Program-made: the position numbers and the translations under genes
Source of the DNA: Tolypeutes matacus
Lineage: Eukaryota > Chordata > Mammalia > Cingulata > Chlamyphoridae
NCBI GenBank assembly: GCA_026826555.1
Contig: JAKSZT010017954.1
Span: forward strand, 7,372,374-7,436,373
Reading direction: 5' to 3'
Length of the DNA: 64,000 nucleotides
Notes under the pieces: generated by a model
The model's input: the letters and a program-made list of their open reading frames with translations, nothing else
What the model was told of the DNA's origin: nothing
Database searches by the model: none
Shown here: positions 24,427 through 36,489 of the stretch, one piece after another
Layout of the letters: each line of letters opens with the position of its first letter
Position numbering within the stretch: the first letter of the stretch is position 1

Positions 24427-24545
24427 TTTTTTTCTTTTTTCTTTTTTCTTTTTTTTTTTTTTTTTACCAGGAGGTCCCAGGGATCGAACCCGCATCCTCC
24501 ATATGGTAAACGGGAGCTCAACTGCTTGAGCCACAGCCACTTCCC
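24427..24545 (-). mobile_element. DAS-type SINE
   Basis: A T-rich tail on the left is followed by the reverse of a tRNA-like head: CCAGGAGGTCCCAGGGATCG, then CTTGAGCCACAGCCACTTCC. Confidence 0.9.
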
Positions 24546-24599
24546 TTATATTCTTTTCTTGGTAGAATAAAATTAATTCATATTTATTGAAGAAAACTT

Positions 24600-26019
24600 G
24601 GAAAATTGAGAAAAAATTATGCAGAAGAAAATAACACTGTTAAAAAATAAATATATTTTCATTGGTGGCATGGTGGTTTTTTGCCAGCACCAGGAAAATG
24701 GACCTAGGAACACATAGATATTTTTGATTAGAATTCTTGGTTTTCTGTCACCTTTGGAGGGAGTATTTACTTTTCCCATTTTATAGAGGAGAAAGGTGAG
24801 AAACAGATTTTAATGTGGCTTAGCCAGGCGACACAGCCAAGAGGGCCAGAGCCAGGAATAATAAATAGCATGCTGCTTTGCCCCAGCCCAGCACCTGTCC
24901 GAGGAGCGAGGGTCGAGGCAGTGGAGTGCTGTGGGGGTGCAGGCTCCGAGCCTGGCTGGTACCCGGGCCCCTCCTGAGAGCCCCTTGATGATGAATCAAT
25001 GAATCGAAAGGGCACACGTCAGACTCCATCCAGGAAGCCCAGGGCAGCTCTGTCATAAGAGGAAATGCAATTGATTCAGGTTAGGTTCCAAATTTAGATT
25101 TCAGAAGGATATTGAATAGAAGCAGAGTTGCTTGAAGAAATTGAAAATCTTTGTGGGAATGGAGAGAAGTCAGAATTACCTATCCCAGTCCAGCCTCCCA
25201 GCAATGCAGGCAGACGATGCTGGAGAGGGAGCTGCAGAAAACCAAAACGTTCCCTAATAATCCAAGTGCAGCGACCCCCCCTCCAACCCCCGCCAACCTG
25301 ACGCATAAGCCAGATATGCAGGGAAAGTGAGTTGGCTCAGAAGGACAGAGGTGGAGATCTGCTCTGGCAGGCCTCCAGAGTGGAATCAGAGCAAGGATGG
25401 CGATTTGAAAGCATGTCTTCATGGGTGCCCAGAGCTGCCCCTTCCCCTTTCCTGCTGGGATACAGAGGTGCTTGTATTGACGACGGATGCTGGGTGGTAC
25501 CAGCATTTCCTGTGGGAAGGCGCTAAGGGGTCCGGGGCATATGAAAACCAGTCTCTGCAGTGAGGATCAGAAGGGAAGCCGGGGCTGCCTGCTGATGCTC
25601 AGGGGGCTCGGGCAGGCAGGGGCTGGGCTTTGTGGCCGGCTGCTGCAGGGAGGCTCACTTCCTTCACTTGCCACGACTGTCAGCATCTGGTGGCCGCCAG
25701 CACCCCCTGGAGGAATGGGACCTCCGTTCTTGGACAGCCCTCCGAGGCAGGCCCACCTGGCTTTGGTCAGCATGTGTGCAGGGGCCGCTGCCTGCCCAGC
25801 CTGGAGGGAGAGGCGGCCAGACAGCCAGTGCCGTTCTCGCAGCAGGAAATCCATTGGGAGCATCCTTTGTGGACAGGAAGAAGATTCAGTAATTAGAGCT
25901 AAGCGTGACACTGGGAAGGAGGAGCATGGGCACCCTGAGGCCCCAGTAGAAAGAAGACACGACCTCAGGTGAGACAACCTACGAATCATTAAGAGTTATT
26001 TCAAGAAAGACTGTGCACT
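24600..26019. other. Intron 1, nothing assigned
   Basis: Moderately GC-rich, with open frames on both strands near 25.5-26.0 kb that overlap one another and have no family features. Confidence 0.45.
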
Positions 26020-26400
26020 TGGGCCTGATTTGCAGTTCTGCCCCTTACTGGCTGTGTGGCCTTGAGCAAGTCACTTTACCTCTTACCTGGAAAATGGGGT
26101 TGTCCAGAGTCAGGACGAACTAAGATTCAAAATGTATAGCCCTAGTGTGGTGCCAGCACATGGTAGGTCAGGGGTTCTTAACTTTTTTTGTTCCACGGAC
26201 CCCTTTGCCAGTCAGGTGAAAACCACGGACCCCTTACTAAGTCCACACTACACTGTGTACTATTTAATAAACATATCACACCTGCATCAACACATCCCCA
26301 TGAGAATAATGGTTTTTTGAATTTCAATTCAAGCTCACGGACCCCTTGCTAAGAGCCCCTGTGGCAGATACTTTAAAATGGCAGGTGACAGGTGACTGTG
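26020..26400 (+). mobile_element. MIR, interrupted by a hAT-type element
   Basis: CTTACTGGCTGTGTGGCCTT, GAGCAAGTCACTTTACCTCT and GTGCCAGCACATGGTAGGT are MIR landmarks before the 26169 insertion. Confidence 0.75.
26169..26361. mobile_element. hAT-type miniature element
   Basis: The termini are inverted: CAGGGGTTCTTA and TAAGAGCCCCTG. The flanking TGGTAGGT and TGGCAGAT form a decayed 8-bp duplication. The interior resembles 63170-63355 (GACCCCTTTGCCAGTCAG). It interrupts a MIR. Confidence 0.82.
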
Positions 26401-27099
26401 ATGAACATCCCTGGGTCCTACTTATGAGAGTGGTTTACAATGGGAAAGTCTGTGCTGTATATAAGTCACCACCATTTTTAAGAAAGGCAGCTGTAAGCAG
26501 ATAAACTCCTTGGAGGAGGGGGCCTTGCTTGCCTGTTCACCACCTTATAGATCCCTTATGCTTAGACCTGTTCTGACCTAGAGGAGGTGCTTAGCAAATA
26601 TTTCTTGAATGAATTCGTGAGCAGTTAGGGATGCTGTGTGGGACAGTGTGGTCGTTGCTATCTGTATAAAAAAGGAGGTCCTTTCCACTCTAACTTGTTT
26701 GGACTCTTTGCATTAATTTGTGCTCCTTCCGTCTTCCATGTGTTTGTCATATTTTGTTTTCTTCTTTCTCCTTCTCTTCCCCCCACTCCTGTTTATAATG
26801 GTGGTACCTTTGGGTGATCACTTTTGAGGCCCAGGAGAAGAACTGGTGACCTATGTATGTCCAATCCCATTACAGAAGGAACGCGTTGGCTGATCATATC
26901 CGTTAGCGAGTGCTCCTTGCTCCTGGGCGTGGACGGATGTCAGGGAGGTAGAGGCACAGACTTCATCCCCCCTAGGCAGTCTAGTTGGAAAGAGTTGTTT
27001 CTAGTTTACCAGGTATATGCTAGGTCCCAAAAGAATATTGGGATGAGTATGGAAGTGGAGAAGCTTGAGCCGGCACACAGTAGGTGCTTAATCAATGAG

Positions 27100-28640
27100 T
27101 GGTGGATTTAAACAAAAGAACAGAAGTTTTGACACCTGAACGACTGGAGACCTGTCAGGAGACCACCTGAGAGCAGACTCTAATGCTGGAGAAAGGATGC
27201 TTCCGAGAGAGGGTTTCCCGTGGGAAACCATGCTTCTGTAAGGACCTGCAGCAGGGTGGCAGGCAAGGGAAACGGCATCAAGGTGGAAAAGTGGGAGGTG
27301 GGTGGGGGCGGGGAGGGGACATGTGTGTGTCCATATGGCAAGAGTGCGTTGGCGGAGTGGAAATTGTTTGAAGGACCAGGCGGAGCCTGCACCGGGCAAG
27401 GCTTTGAATCCCAGGCTGGTTGCACTCATTCCGCAGACAGTGGGGAGTCGTCAAATGCCAGGTCACCGTGGCGACTCAGGGGGTCTGATGTCGTGCTGAG
27501 GTTTAGTGGGCAGAAGGTTGGGCAGCATACAAGGCTTCCAAAATGCTGCCTGTCCTGAGGACAGGACTCGACCAACCCTCCGAACCCAAGAGTTCCTCCA
27601 CCAGGTGATTCCAGCCGCCCCTGCCTCGTCGGCCACATCCAGAACTAACTGTCGGCACCTGCGGCGGCTCCTTGGAGAAACCCTTAATCAGCTCGAGGAC
27701 ACCGCGGCCTGAGTGTCCACCCTCTGTCCACTCTATCCCACACTCCTGCCTTTCCTTAGCTTCTCTGTGGCCAGCGCCCCGACCACTTCCCTTTCTCTCG
27801 TCCCGTCTACACAGCCCCTGACACGGTAGAGACCCCGTTAGGAATTCTCCTCCAGGGTCCTCGCTCCTCTGCTGCATCCACCCAGTAACCCCTAATCCCT
27901 AATCACTTTATTCCCAAGGCAAGTCACCCCCTGGCGGGTGTTGGTACCGTTAGGATTTGTGTGGGGCCCTGGGGCCGCCCAGCATCTGACCACAGTTCTC
28001 CTTTTCTGTTCTGTGTGCCCCCCCCCAGTGCCAAAGAGCAAGTGGGGGGGGTTCTCAGGGGAGCTGTGGGAGGGGGATGGGGAGGACTTATCTGACTCCA
28101 AACCCAGCCCAGACTTGTGCCGCCCCCTCTGCCCTGCTGCCCTCAAGGTGACCCCAGCGGCCGCTGCGCCACCAGCTTCCTGCAGGCTTTGTCCCACCTG
28201 TGGCTGCTGGGACAGTTTAGTCCACATGCTGTCTGGGCCAGCGCCGGGCACGTGGGTCCTCTTTCCCCTCCCGGATTCAGATAGGGAGGCAGGGGCGGGA
28301 CCTGGCTTCCTGGGCTGCTGCTGAAGGGACCAGAAGATGCAGCCCAGAAGTGCGGGGAGCCAAGTCCCCACGGGGTGGGGCCTTGGACCAGGGGGGACCA
28401 GAGGCAGCAGAGGGCCAGCAGGCACAGTGCTCCCGGTCGGCGGGGCATCCGGAGGTGCAGCACCCCGTCTGGCCCCTGGGAAGCGGTGCAGAGAGTCGCC
28501 GCTCAGCTGCCTCCTGCGCTTGGGTTCGCCCCTCCGGCCCTGCCTCCCTCCTCCCTCCTCCCTCCTCCCTCCTCCCTCCTGTCACTGTCTCAGGGGTGCC
28601 TCTCCCTGGCAGTGCGCTAGCCTGGACACCTTGCCTCAAG
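27100..28640. other. GC-rich intronic stretch
   Basis: GC and CpG content exceed the flanks. Many overlapping frames are open on both strands, which is expected at this composition. It holds G-rich blocks (27296-27325, 28041-28082) and the CCTCCCT array. A secondary promoter is possible but not shown. Confidence 0.4.
28542..28580 (+). repeat. (CCTCCCT)n tandem repeat
   Basis: About five copies of a 7-bp pyrimidine unit, mirror-like and purine/pyrimidine strand-asymmetric. Confidence 0.9.
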
Positions 28641-28664
28641 CACTCTCTTCCCGGGAACCTGGGC

Positions 28665-28800
28665 TCTGGAGGAACTCATTTCGTATTCTGGTTCTGCCAC
28701 CTCCTGATTTTGTGTATCTCCAGCAAGTCACGGGACCCCCAAACCTCAGTTTCCCTCTTTGTGAGAGTGGCACTACCTCAGGCTGCCTGGAATTGTGATG
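28665..28800 (+). mobile_element. MIR remnant
   Basis: TATTCTGGTTCTGCCACCTC and CAGCAAGTCACGGGACCCCC then CTCAGTTTCCCTCTTTGTGA. Confidence 0.7.
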
Positions 28801-29239
28801 AGTAAAGGAGAAGAAGGGGCGGAAGGCTCTGTCTCGGCGCCTGGTCCGCCGGATGGGTTTCATCTGTGAGTGCTGCATTTAAACTCGAGCCCTGAGAAGT
28901 GCTGAGAGGTGAAAAGTGTGTGTGTGTGGGGGGACTGGGGGGAGCGGCCCACTAAGAGCTCCTGAGCCTCATGGGGAACGAAGGGGGCTCAGGAAAGGGG
29001 GGGGCAGGAAAAAGGGGGGGCAGAGGCGCCTTTCTCATCCCTATTTTAACCAGTGTCACCCAGCTGCCTGGGGTCCTTTGACTAATGGAGATGATCCATT
29101 TTCTAGATAAAAAAACATTTGCCAGCAGTCCATGAGCTGGATAAAGCAGAAGGCCCCTTTGGTCCGCCTGTCCCACTTCTACTTATTCAGCACTGCTATC
29201 AATTTTGAGTGTATCCTTTTGAAATATTTTATACTTTTG

Positions 29240-29305
29240 CCTCCCTCCCTCCCTCCCTCCCTCCCTCCTTCCCTCCCTCTGTCCCTCCTTCCTTCCTTCC
29301 CTCTG
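29240..29305 (+). repeat. (CCCT)n / (CCTT)n microsatellite
   Basis: A polypyrimidine tract of about 65 bases built on CCCT then CCTT units. Confidence 0.92.
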
Positions 29306-29319
29306 CCTTCTTTCCTAAA

Positions 29320-29680
29320 GCCCGTAGCATTTAAAATAAATGCAGGACTCACATGGCTGAAAGGCCTGCCACTGCCTCCGTGATTGTTTTTCACACGTCT
29401 TTAGGTTGTTCTGACATGTGGATGACAATCGGCTTAGCCACTGATAGAGAAATTTTCCTTTTTAATAATGTCCCTGTCACTGCTAACTGCAGCGCCTCAG
29501 CCTTGCCATGCATGAGTAATAAACCACTGCTGCCATAATTACAGGTGGTGGTGTTCAGAAGCCAGCAAGCAAGCATGCTGACACTTTGTAGGGAGCAAGG
29601 TTCTGCAAGAGCTTCCTTCCTTGCTGGCCTCAGACAAAGTGGCTAATTGTGTGATTAGTGTTTACTGAGGGGTGTCTCTT
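29320..29680 (+). other. Single-copy stretch, candidate conserved non-coding element in intron 1
   Basis: Free of recognised repeats, with dense motif-like sequence: GCCATGCATGAGTAATAAAC, TGCCATAATTACAGG and CTAATTGTGTGATTAG. A 61-codon open frame is not supported as coding. It is the best enhancer candidate in the window by appearance. Confidence 0.35.
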
Positions 29681-29799
29681 GGCTCTGTAGGGCTTGTTAG
29701 GTGCTGTACCTCCCTAGGGGTTGGAGATCAGGGTTCAATTTCTACTCTGTTTCTTGGGATCAAGTTTATGCACCTGTCAAATGAGAGCTACCTGATCCT

Positions 29800-30060
29800 A
29801 GGGACAGGAATGGTATACTTCCCCACCCACCTTCTTGTTAAAATCTCCTGCTTTCTCCAAGGACCAGTTCTGAAGGCCTGTATTCCCTGAAGCCTTCCCT
29901 GACCTCCTTGTCAGAATTAATTATCCCTTCTCTGGATTCCCATGGTACTTTCCTTAAGTCTGTTTTTGGCCCATGTCCGTTTCTGCCTTGCATTATAATG
30001 AATTGTTTTCATGGCCAGTCCCAATAGTTTGCAAGGGAATAGGTTTTATTCATTAAAAAA
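29800..30060 (+). mobile_element. L2 3' region
   Basis: GAAGCCTTCCCTGACCTCCT followed by TCCCATGGTACTTTCCTTAA is characteristic of L2. Confidence 0.72.
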
Positions 30061-31496
30061 AAAATCTCTCTGTGTGTCATTTGGCACTTAATTCATCAGC
30101 AAGTAATGGAGAGCCCGATTAACAGTTGTTTTAAACTTGTTCTCACTTAACACATTGGTTCGGTTTCATGATGTTATAGCTAATGTCATTTTATTTCTCT
30201 TGATCTTTTCCTCATGGTTACCAGATGGCTGCTGTAGTTCCAGCCATTGCATCTTTGTACAAGGTAGGAAGTACTGTATCATTGGCCACATATGTTCCTG
30301 TTATTTAATCTGGAAAGCAAAAGCTTTTCCAGAAGTCTCCCTGGCAGGGTCCCATATATGGGCCAGAAAATGGTCACCTGATTCAGGAGAATGGTTGCTT
30401 TCCAGAGAAAATAAGTATGGTAGTGGGAAGGGAGAAGGAGAGCCAGAATGGCATTTGCATTGCAAACCCACAATGTCTACCACCACTCCTCTACCCCAAT
30501 CACACTGTCATTGAATAGTAAATTGAAGAGAGACTCTGCTAACCAGAAATTCAACTAGAATACTCAAGTCCTCTCTTCGGGCATTCTGATTAACTTAGAT
30601 TTGACTCGAAGAGATCTCATAGATTAAAGCTACCATATATATTTATATTTCATGGATCCTAAAATGTACATTATTATATTTCTAAAATTGGGACTCATCT
30701 TACAATCAATGGTGTGTCATAGTTTAACTGGCAGCATCCCCCCCCCTTTTGGGTATGATACATCTTATGGTTGATGTCATCTTAGATTTGTTGAAATACA
30801 ATATATGTTATTTGTCTATATATGTGTTAATACCATAGTTTACCATACACAGCAATTTTTTTATTGATTAATACTTATCAAGTGTTTGGCATTACATAAT
30901 TCTACATCAAACCTACTTCTACTATGAGACCCAGTTTACATATGAGGAAGTGAAATGGTAATAAGTTGTCCAGAGATGCCATCCAGCTACCCATGTCTGT
31001 GACTACCATGCTGACTCATGGGGTATGGGACAGGGCACTGGTCAGATGGTGGCTGGCTTAGGTCCAGGAACTACAGAGAGGAGCTGGGATTACGTACAGG
31101 GACACATGCCACCAGTGACAGGATGGTGGCAGGGAACCTTACTTCACCCAGGCTTAGCAGCTATTGGTGTGGAAAGTTGTAACGCCCTTAATTCTGGGTC
31201 TCTAAATGATGCGGTGTGAGCTTTAAATCCAGCCCATAATTAGAACAAAATGTGAGAAAAGTTAAATTGATACTAAGCTAATTAAAAGGCCTTGCTTATA
31301 TTTGCAGTGAAATTAGCAAAACAAAACAAGACTGCTGTCAAGTGCACATTGATCATCCCGTCTTCGTTTGGGGCAATCCCGAGCACGCCGCAGGGAGGCA
31401 AGCTTTGCTCCTCTGCTTCTGCCCTGTTCCCTCCCTGCAACCACACACCCATCTTAATAGTATCATGGAGGCTTTAATTGGGTAATCTCAATGACT

Positions 31497-31790
31497 GTTA
31501 TTATTATTTTTAAATATGTTTTTATTACAGAAGTTATGAACTTACAAAACAATCATGTACATGTGTGCATTCCCATACAACACCCCTCCACCAACACATT
31601 ACATTGTTGTGGAACATTTGTTACAGTTTATGAGATAATATCATCAGACTATTACCACTAACTATGGTCTATAGTGTACATTTGGTATGTTTTTTCCATA
31701 CCCCCCCTGTTATTAACACAGTACCCTTTTGCCATTAATGCAAGAATAGTACAGTACTGCTGTTAACTACAGATGATGGTTGTGGACACA
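31497..31790 (-). mobile_element. L1 3' fragment
   Basis: TTTTATTACAGAAGTTATGA, CATTCCCATACAACACCCCT and TTGTTGTGGAACATTTGTTA match the same L1 3' region as at 33.97-36.05 kb. Confidence 0.7.
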
Positions 31791-32340
31791 GCGCCCCCAA
31801 GGGGGGGGGGCGGGTCACACCATCCAGCTGAGGGACCAAGCCCTAGAGGTGTGTGTTGGGTCTTCAGAGGTTGCGTGTCATCTTGGGGGCACGTGCTTCT
31901 GGGAAGCGGATGCAGGTGGCTGGGGCGGTTTCCTAGAAGGGCAGCTCTTTGATGCCAGCACATCCTTCTCCATCCTGCCCACCGTCCTGAGCAGGCATGG
32001 GTCTGAGTGTGCATTTGTAGGCTTCTAGTTTGCAATTCCTTCAAGGCAGGGGAGACAGTTGTTTTTTAATGGTGCTTTTCATAAGAGATCAGAGTCTGGA
32101 TTAGGGAGGCTGACATCAGGCAGCCTAGAACTACCCTAGTATCTAGTTGGTGTGGCAGAGGCACGCAGTGTTTGCTAAGCCACTTTTCTTTTCCTCTTAG
32201 CCCCAGAGCTAATAATCTCCAGCTCTGACTGTAGTTAGGTGAGTGAATTAGGGCCAGGGGAAGATGGGTGGAGGTGATGTTTGCTGCTGCTAGCCTTGGC
32301 CCACAAAATGCCCATGAGGTCCTTCATATCTTCTCTTTAC

Positions 32341-32447
32341 TTTTTTTTTTTTTTTTTTTTAATTTTACCTGGAGGTCCCGGGGATCGAATCCAGGTCCCT
32401 CCATATGGCAGATGGACGCCCAACCATTTGAGCCACATCCATCCCCT
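32341..32447 (-). mobile_element. DAS-type SINE
   Basis: A 20-T tract is followed by the reverse of the SINE head, including GGGGATCGAATCCAGG. CTCTTTACTTTT occurs on both sides (32333 and 32448), a target duplication. Confidence 0.9.
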
Positions 32448-32899
32448 CTCTTTACTTTTTGATGATGGCCTTGGTGTCCATTTCTTGACAGCATACAAGA
32501 TGGAAGGACTCTTAGTCCCTGAGTGACCCCTAGCTCTCTCTCTATGTGTTGAACCCTTGTGTTAAGCCACTGGGATTTTAGAGCTTGTTTGTTACAGCAG
32601 CTAGTATTACTTGTCCTAACTTATTCAATTAGGCAGAGCTGAAGTGCAAGTCTTCCTAAGGGACAGGCCAGTGTATCCGCTCTTTGTCTCTGTCCTTGAT
32701 CAATACGATCAACAAATTCCAACTGAGCTTACCCAATCCGTGGAATGGGATAAGGAAGTCACATTGCCAGTCCCCTAGTTCTAGGCCAGGTCCTGCATCT
32801 GATCTGCCACTGGCTTTAAGAAAATAGAACAGTGCCCCAGTGTTCTATTTACAGAATGATGGAATGATTATAATCATAGGCCTACTTATGCTCCATGTT

Positions 32900-33270
32900 G
32901 GAGCCGAGAGATAAGTATTGAAATACAGCTAAATTGTTTGCAATTATAAACAACTAAATAATATATGCATTGTCTTTATTACAGCTTCTGCTGATAGGAA
33001 CTGGCATTTTTCAAGATGAGACAAACTGAAAAGGTTAGTTTAAGAATTAGCAATTAAAAAAATCATGATCTTTGCTGCCACTGCATTTTAAATCACACAA
33101 ACATTTATGTTTGTGCCAAAGTTCCACAATTTCCTTTAGAGCAATTACTGAAATGCATTCACAAGATAAAATATGGAATTTGGGGAAGAATATTTAAGAG
33201 CTCTTTAATGATGTTAAAAAAACTTTGCTAATTTGCCAAGTTGTTCTAAAATCCACTTTGATTTTTTTTT
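32900..33270 (+). other. AT-rich single-copy stretch, candidate conserved element
   Basis: No repeat recognised. It contains a splice-like TTTATTACAG acceptor at about 32985, followed 46 bases later by AAAAG|GTTAGT near 33031. Confidence 0.3.
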
Positions 33271-34100
33271 TCTGCCTACCCATCTTCCTGCAATTGAACT
33301 GATTCCAGGGCAATTTCAAGAAAGGGGCTGAAACTAATATTAAACATATGCATCTCATGAGCTATCTTTCAGGAGCTTCTTCTCTTGCTTCATTAGCTGA
33401 AGGTGAACACTCAGGAAGATGTAAGAACCCTTGGGCTGTGTTTACTTGTACAAAGCCATTAGGGGAGAAAACAGAAGCTAAACAGTGGTTACCGATGGGT
33501 GAATTGAATTAAACTCTTTGCTTTTGTGGCCCCTGAGTAGCTTGTTTAGTAGACCTTTGGGGAAGGGTAGATTGGTTAGTTTCTTTATCCTTCTCCTTAT
33601 TCATACCTGGGCTTGGCAAAACTGTGCAGCTGGAGAAGGACCGGGTACTTCCGACTCCTTCTTACTGGGTACTCTGACTCCTTCTTCAGGGCTCTGAAAA
33701 CCTGAGGCCCCCAGAGAGTCCTTCCTCTGCCCCCCTAAGAAAGGATCTAGTGCAAATGGCTCATATTTTTGTTAGTGTGCAAGTTCCTGGATACCCGTTA
33801 GGGCTGGTTCTGTTGAAAACCCAATCTTCAGTACAGAACGTTCCAGAGCATTGCATTCCAGACAGGAGCCAGAGATGTGAGCTTGACCCCACCTGCTCCC
33901 TCCCTAACCAGTGGTCCCCGGGCAAGTCCTGCAGTGGACTAAGGACAGGTGTAGAGTTAAGCGGATCTAATTTTTTTTTTTTCCTTAGCAAAGTTGTGGG
34001 TTTATAGAACAATCATGCCTAAAATACAGGATTCCCATATACCAGTCTATTATTAACACCTTGCATTGATGTGATACATGTGTTAGAATTGATGAAAGCA

Positions 34101-35718
34101 TTTTTTTTTTTTTTTTTTATTATGGGTAAAAATCAAAATTCTCACAGTACATACAAACATTTGCAAAATGATATATAAATATATATGCATATATGTGTAT
34201 TTGCTTACAAAAATGTTGTTTATATATATATATATACATATATTTTAAGAGGTGCTTAGATTACCCAAAATATTACACGGAACCCACTGGGATTCCCATG
34301 TTGCCCACCTCCCACACCTCCCATCACATCCCACACAAACATCTCCCACAGTCTGGCCCACCACCCTCAATGAACTTACACATCCTGGAGCCTTGCCACC
34401 AACCATAGACCACAGTTCACACTGTAGACCACACTCTCTCTCACTCAGTTCTGAGTGGTGTGTGCTGATTTAAAATGGCCTACATCCGTTGCCACAACAG
34501 TACTCAGGACAACCTCCAACTCCCAAAGAAGCCACTGTATTTCAACTGCTCGTCCCCTCCCTACCCCAAAAGTGTCAAGTGGCCACTGGCTCCACCTCAT
34601 TGTTATAATTTCTTGCATTGCTAGAATCACCATATGTGAACAAGAGAATACCATCAAGTCCACTCTAATCCATAGTTCTTCCCCCAATCCTGAGGGGACT
34701 GGGATGGTGATGTCCACTCCAACTCCAAGTGAGAGAGGGCTTATATCCCATGGATATGGTGGGTGGGATGATCCTGCCTGCAGATGCAGGCCCTCTCCAT
34801 TCCCTGGGATGGCCATTTCCCATCGTTGTCTCCTCACCAGATGACTTGGATGAGTCCATTGAGCTGTAGGGTAGGAGTTGCAGCTCCACCTAGATTTCAT
34901 GAACACCTGGCACATAGGTAGGCGGGAGGCTCCAGTCTCTGGAAGTATACCTAAAAACTCCAGCATCGCATATAGGTTTGAATAGAAGGGTCTGGTGAAC
35001 CATGTGAAGGGAGGACTTATTTGAGTCTAATTCTGTCACTCTCAGGAGCACAGATTCCAAAATAGAACCCACTGATAAGGCATCAGTCTCTGGGGCTATC
35101 CCCCCTTATATAGGACCAGGGTGTCTCCGGAGCTCTCAGGAACCCCACTGAGTGGGGTGATAGGCACTTAGATGTTCTATGAGCTCCTACTGAGGTGTGC
35201 GTAAGAGTTACCTCTGGGATGACCTCCCGACTCTCTTTGAAGTCTCTTAGCCACTTGAACTCATTTGTCTTTACCATTTCCCCCTTTTATTCAAGGTCTT
35301 TTTCCAGTTGTGTTGCCAGTTGGCACTTGGGAAAAGTTGATGAAAGCATTTTAAATCAGCACACACCACTCAGAACTGTGTGGGAAAGAGTGTGGTCTAC
35401 AGTGTGAACTGTGGTCTATGGTTGGTGGCAAAGGCCCCAGGATGTGTAAGTCCATTGAGGGTTGTGGGCCACACTTGTGGGAGATGTTTGTGTGGGATGT
35501 GGTGGGAGGTGTGGGAGGTGGGCAACGTGGGAATCCCAGGGGGTTCCGTGTAATATTTTAGGTAATCTAAGCACCTCTTAAAATATATTTATATATATGT
35601 AAATAACATTTTTGTAAGCAAATGCACATATATGCATATATATTTATATATCATTTTACAAATATTGGTATGTATTGTGAAAATTTTGATTTTTACCCAC
35701 AATAAAAAAAAAATAAAA
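34101..35718. mobile_element. Composite inverted insertion of two copies of a poly(A)-tailed retroposon
   Basis: The insertion starts with 18 T at 34101 and ends with an A-rich tail containing AATAAA near 35701. It is flanked by perfect 16-bp duplications, AGAATTGATGAAAGCA, at 34085-34100 and 35719-35734. The left 1.24 kb is one copy on the minus strand. The right 0.37 kb is the 3' end of a second copy on the plus strand. The two 3' ends form inverted arms of about 360 bp (34119-34477 and 35347-35705), roughly 93 percent identical by eye. A third copy of the target core, TTGATGAAAGCA, lies at the inversion junction, 35337-35348. The 5' end of the minus copy carries AACTTTTCCCAA, as at the end of the U4 fragment at 63.7 kb. 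I do not recognise the family. Confidence 0.8.
34445..34966 (-). other. Open frame of 173 codons in the retroposon body, function unknown
   Basis: Read in the sense direction of the left retroposon copy, this frame stays open for 173 codons from an ATG. The product begins MLEFLGILPE and has no motif I recognise: no reverse-transcriptase signature, zinc knuckle or signal peptide. It lies wholly in the minus-oriented copy; only the region that follows it in the sense direction reappears in the plus-oriented arm. It may be chance or a remnant of the donor RNA. Confidence 0.25.
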
Positions 35719-36074
35719 AGAATTGATGAAAGCACATTTTTATAATTGTGCTATTAACTACAGTCCATGGCTTACCTCAGGGTTCGCTGTTTGTGTTGTG
35801 CAGTTGCATGGATTTTGAAAAAAATTTTTTATTCTTGTACCATATAGTCAACCTAACATTTCCCCTTTTAACCACATTCAGATAGATACATATATATTTC
35901 AGTGCTATTAATTACATTCACAATGTGCTACCATTACTACCTTCCACTACCAAAATATTTCCATCGTTCCAAATAGAAACTCGGTACATTTTAAACCTTA
36001 ACTCTCTATTTCCTCCCTCTGCCCTGCCTCCTAGTAATGTAAGTTGGATCTAATTATAAACTTTTTTTTTTTTT

Positions 36075-36250
36075 TTGGCTACTTAATACAGCCCGTCAAA
36101 GCTGGGGCTTTGGCCAAATCATATAACATTTCTGAGTCCCAGTTTACCCATCTAAATAACAGTATCTGCTCTTACAAATATAATATCTTATAAATAAGAT
36201 AACATCTGTAAAATGCCTGAACAAGTGCCTGTAGAGTAGGAGAATGCTGA
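36075..36250 (+). mobile_element. MIR remnant
   Basis: GGCCAAATCATATAACATTT, CCCAGTTTACCCATCTAAAT and AAAATGCCTGAACAAGTGCC. Confidence 0.65.
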
Positions 36251-36489
36251 TGAACGGTATTATTGCTACTGCAGCAGTGAAGTTATTGCCATCTCTGGCC
36301 CTTGGAGCAAGACGTTTAGCTCCTTTACGACTCACTTTTCTGTCCTGTAAAATCTAGATAAGATCTTAGGTATGTTCAGGCTCTGTCATTTTATGGGTCA
36401 GTAAGCAGGAGTGTATTTTCCTGTAAATGATGGATGGTTGGGAATGGTCAGATTCACATCTTTTGACAGCAGCAAAGAGTTCAACCCAG

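Larger units (their letters stand above)
33973..36045 (-). mobile_element. L1 3' fragment hosting the composite retroposon
   Basis: A 5'-truncated L1 in minus orientation starts with a T tract after GGATCTAATT (33963-33972); the same 10 bp recur at 36046-36055, a target-site duplication. The L1 sequence is continuous on either side of 34101-35718, showing that the composite insertion is younger. Related L1 3' sequence is at 31.5 kb. Confidence 0.75.

Noticed and set aside
27503..28805. Several 110-180-codon frames on both strands
   Set aside because: They overlap one another in a GC-rich block, lack splice signals in a consistent strand and show no recognisable family.
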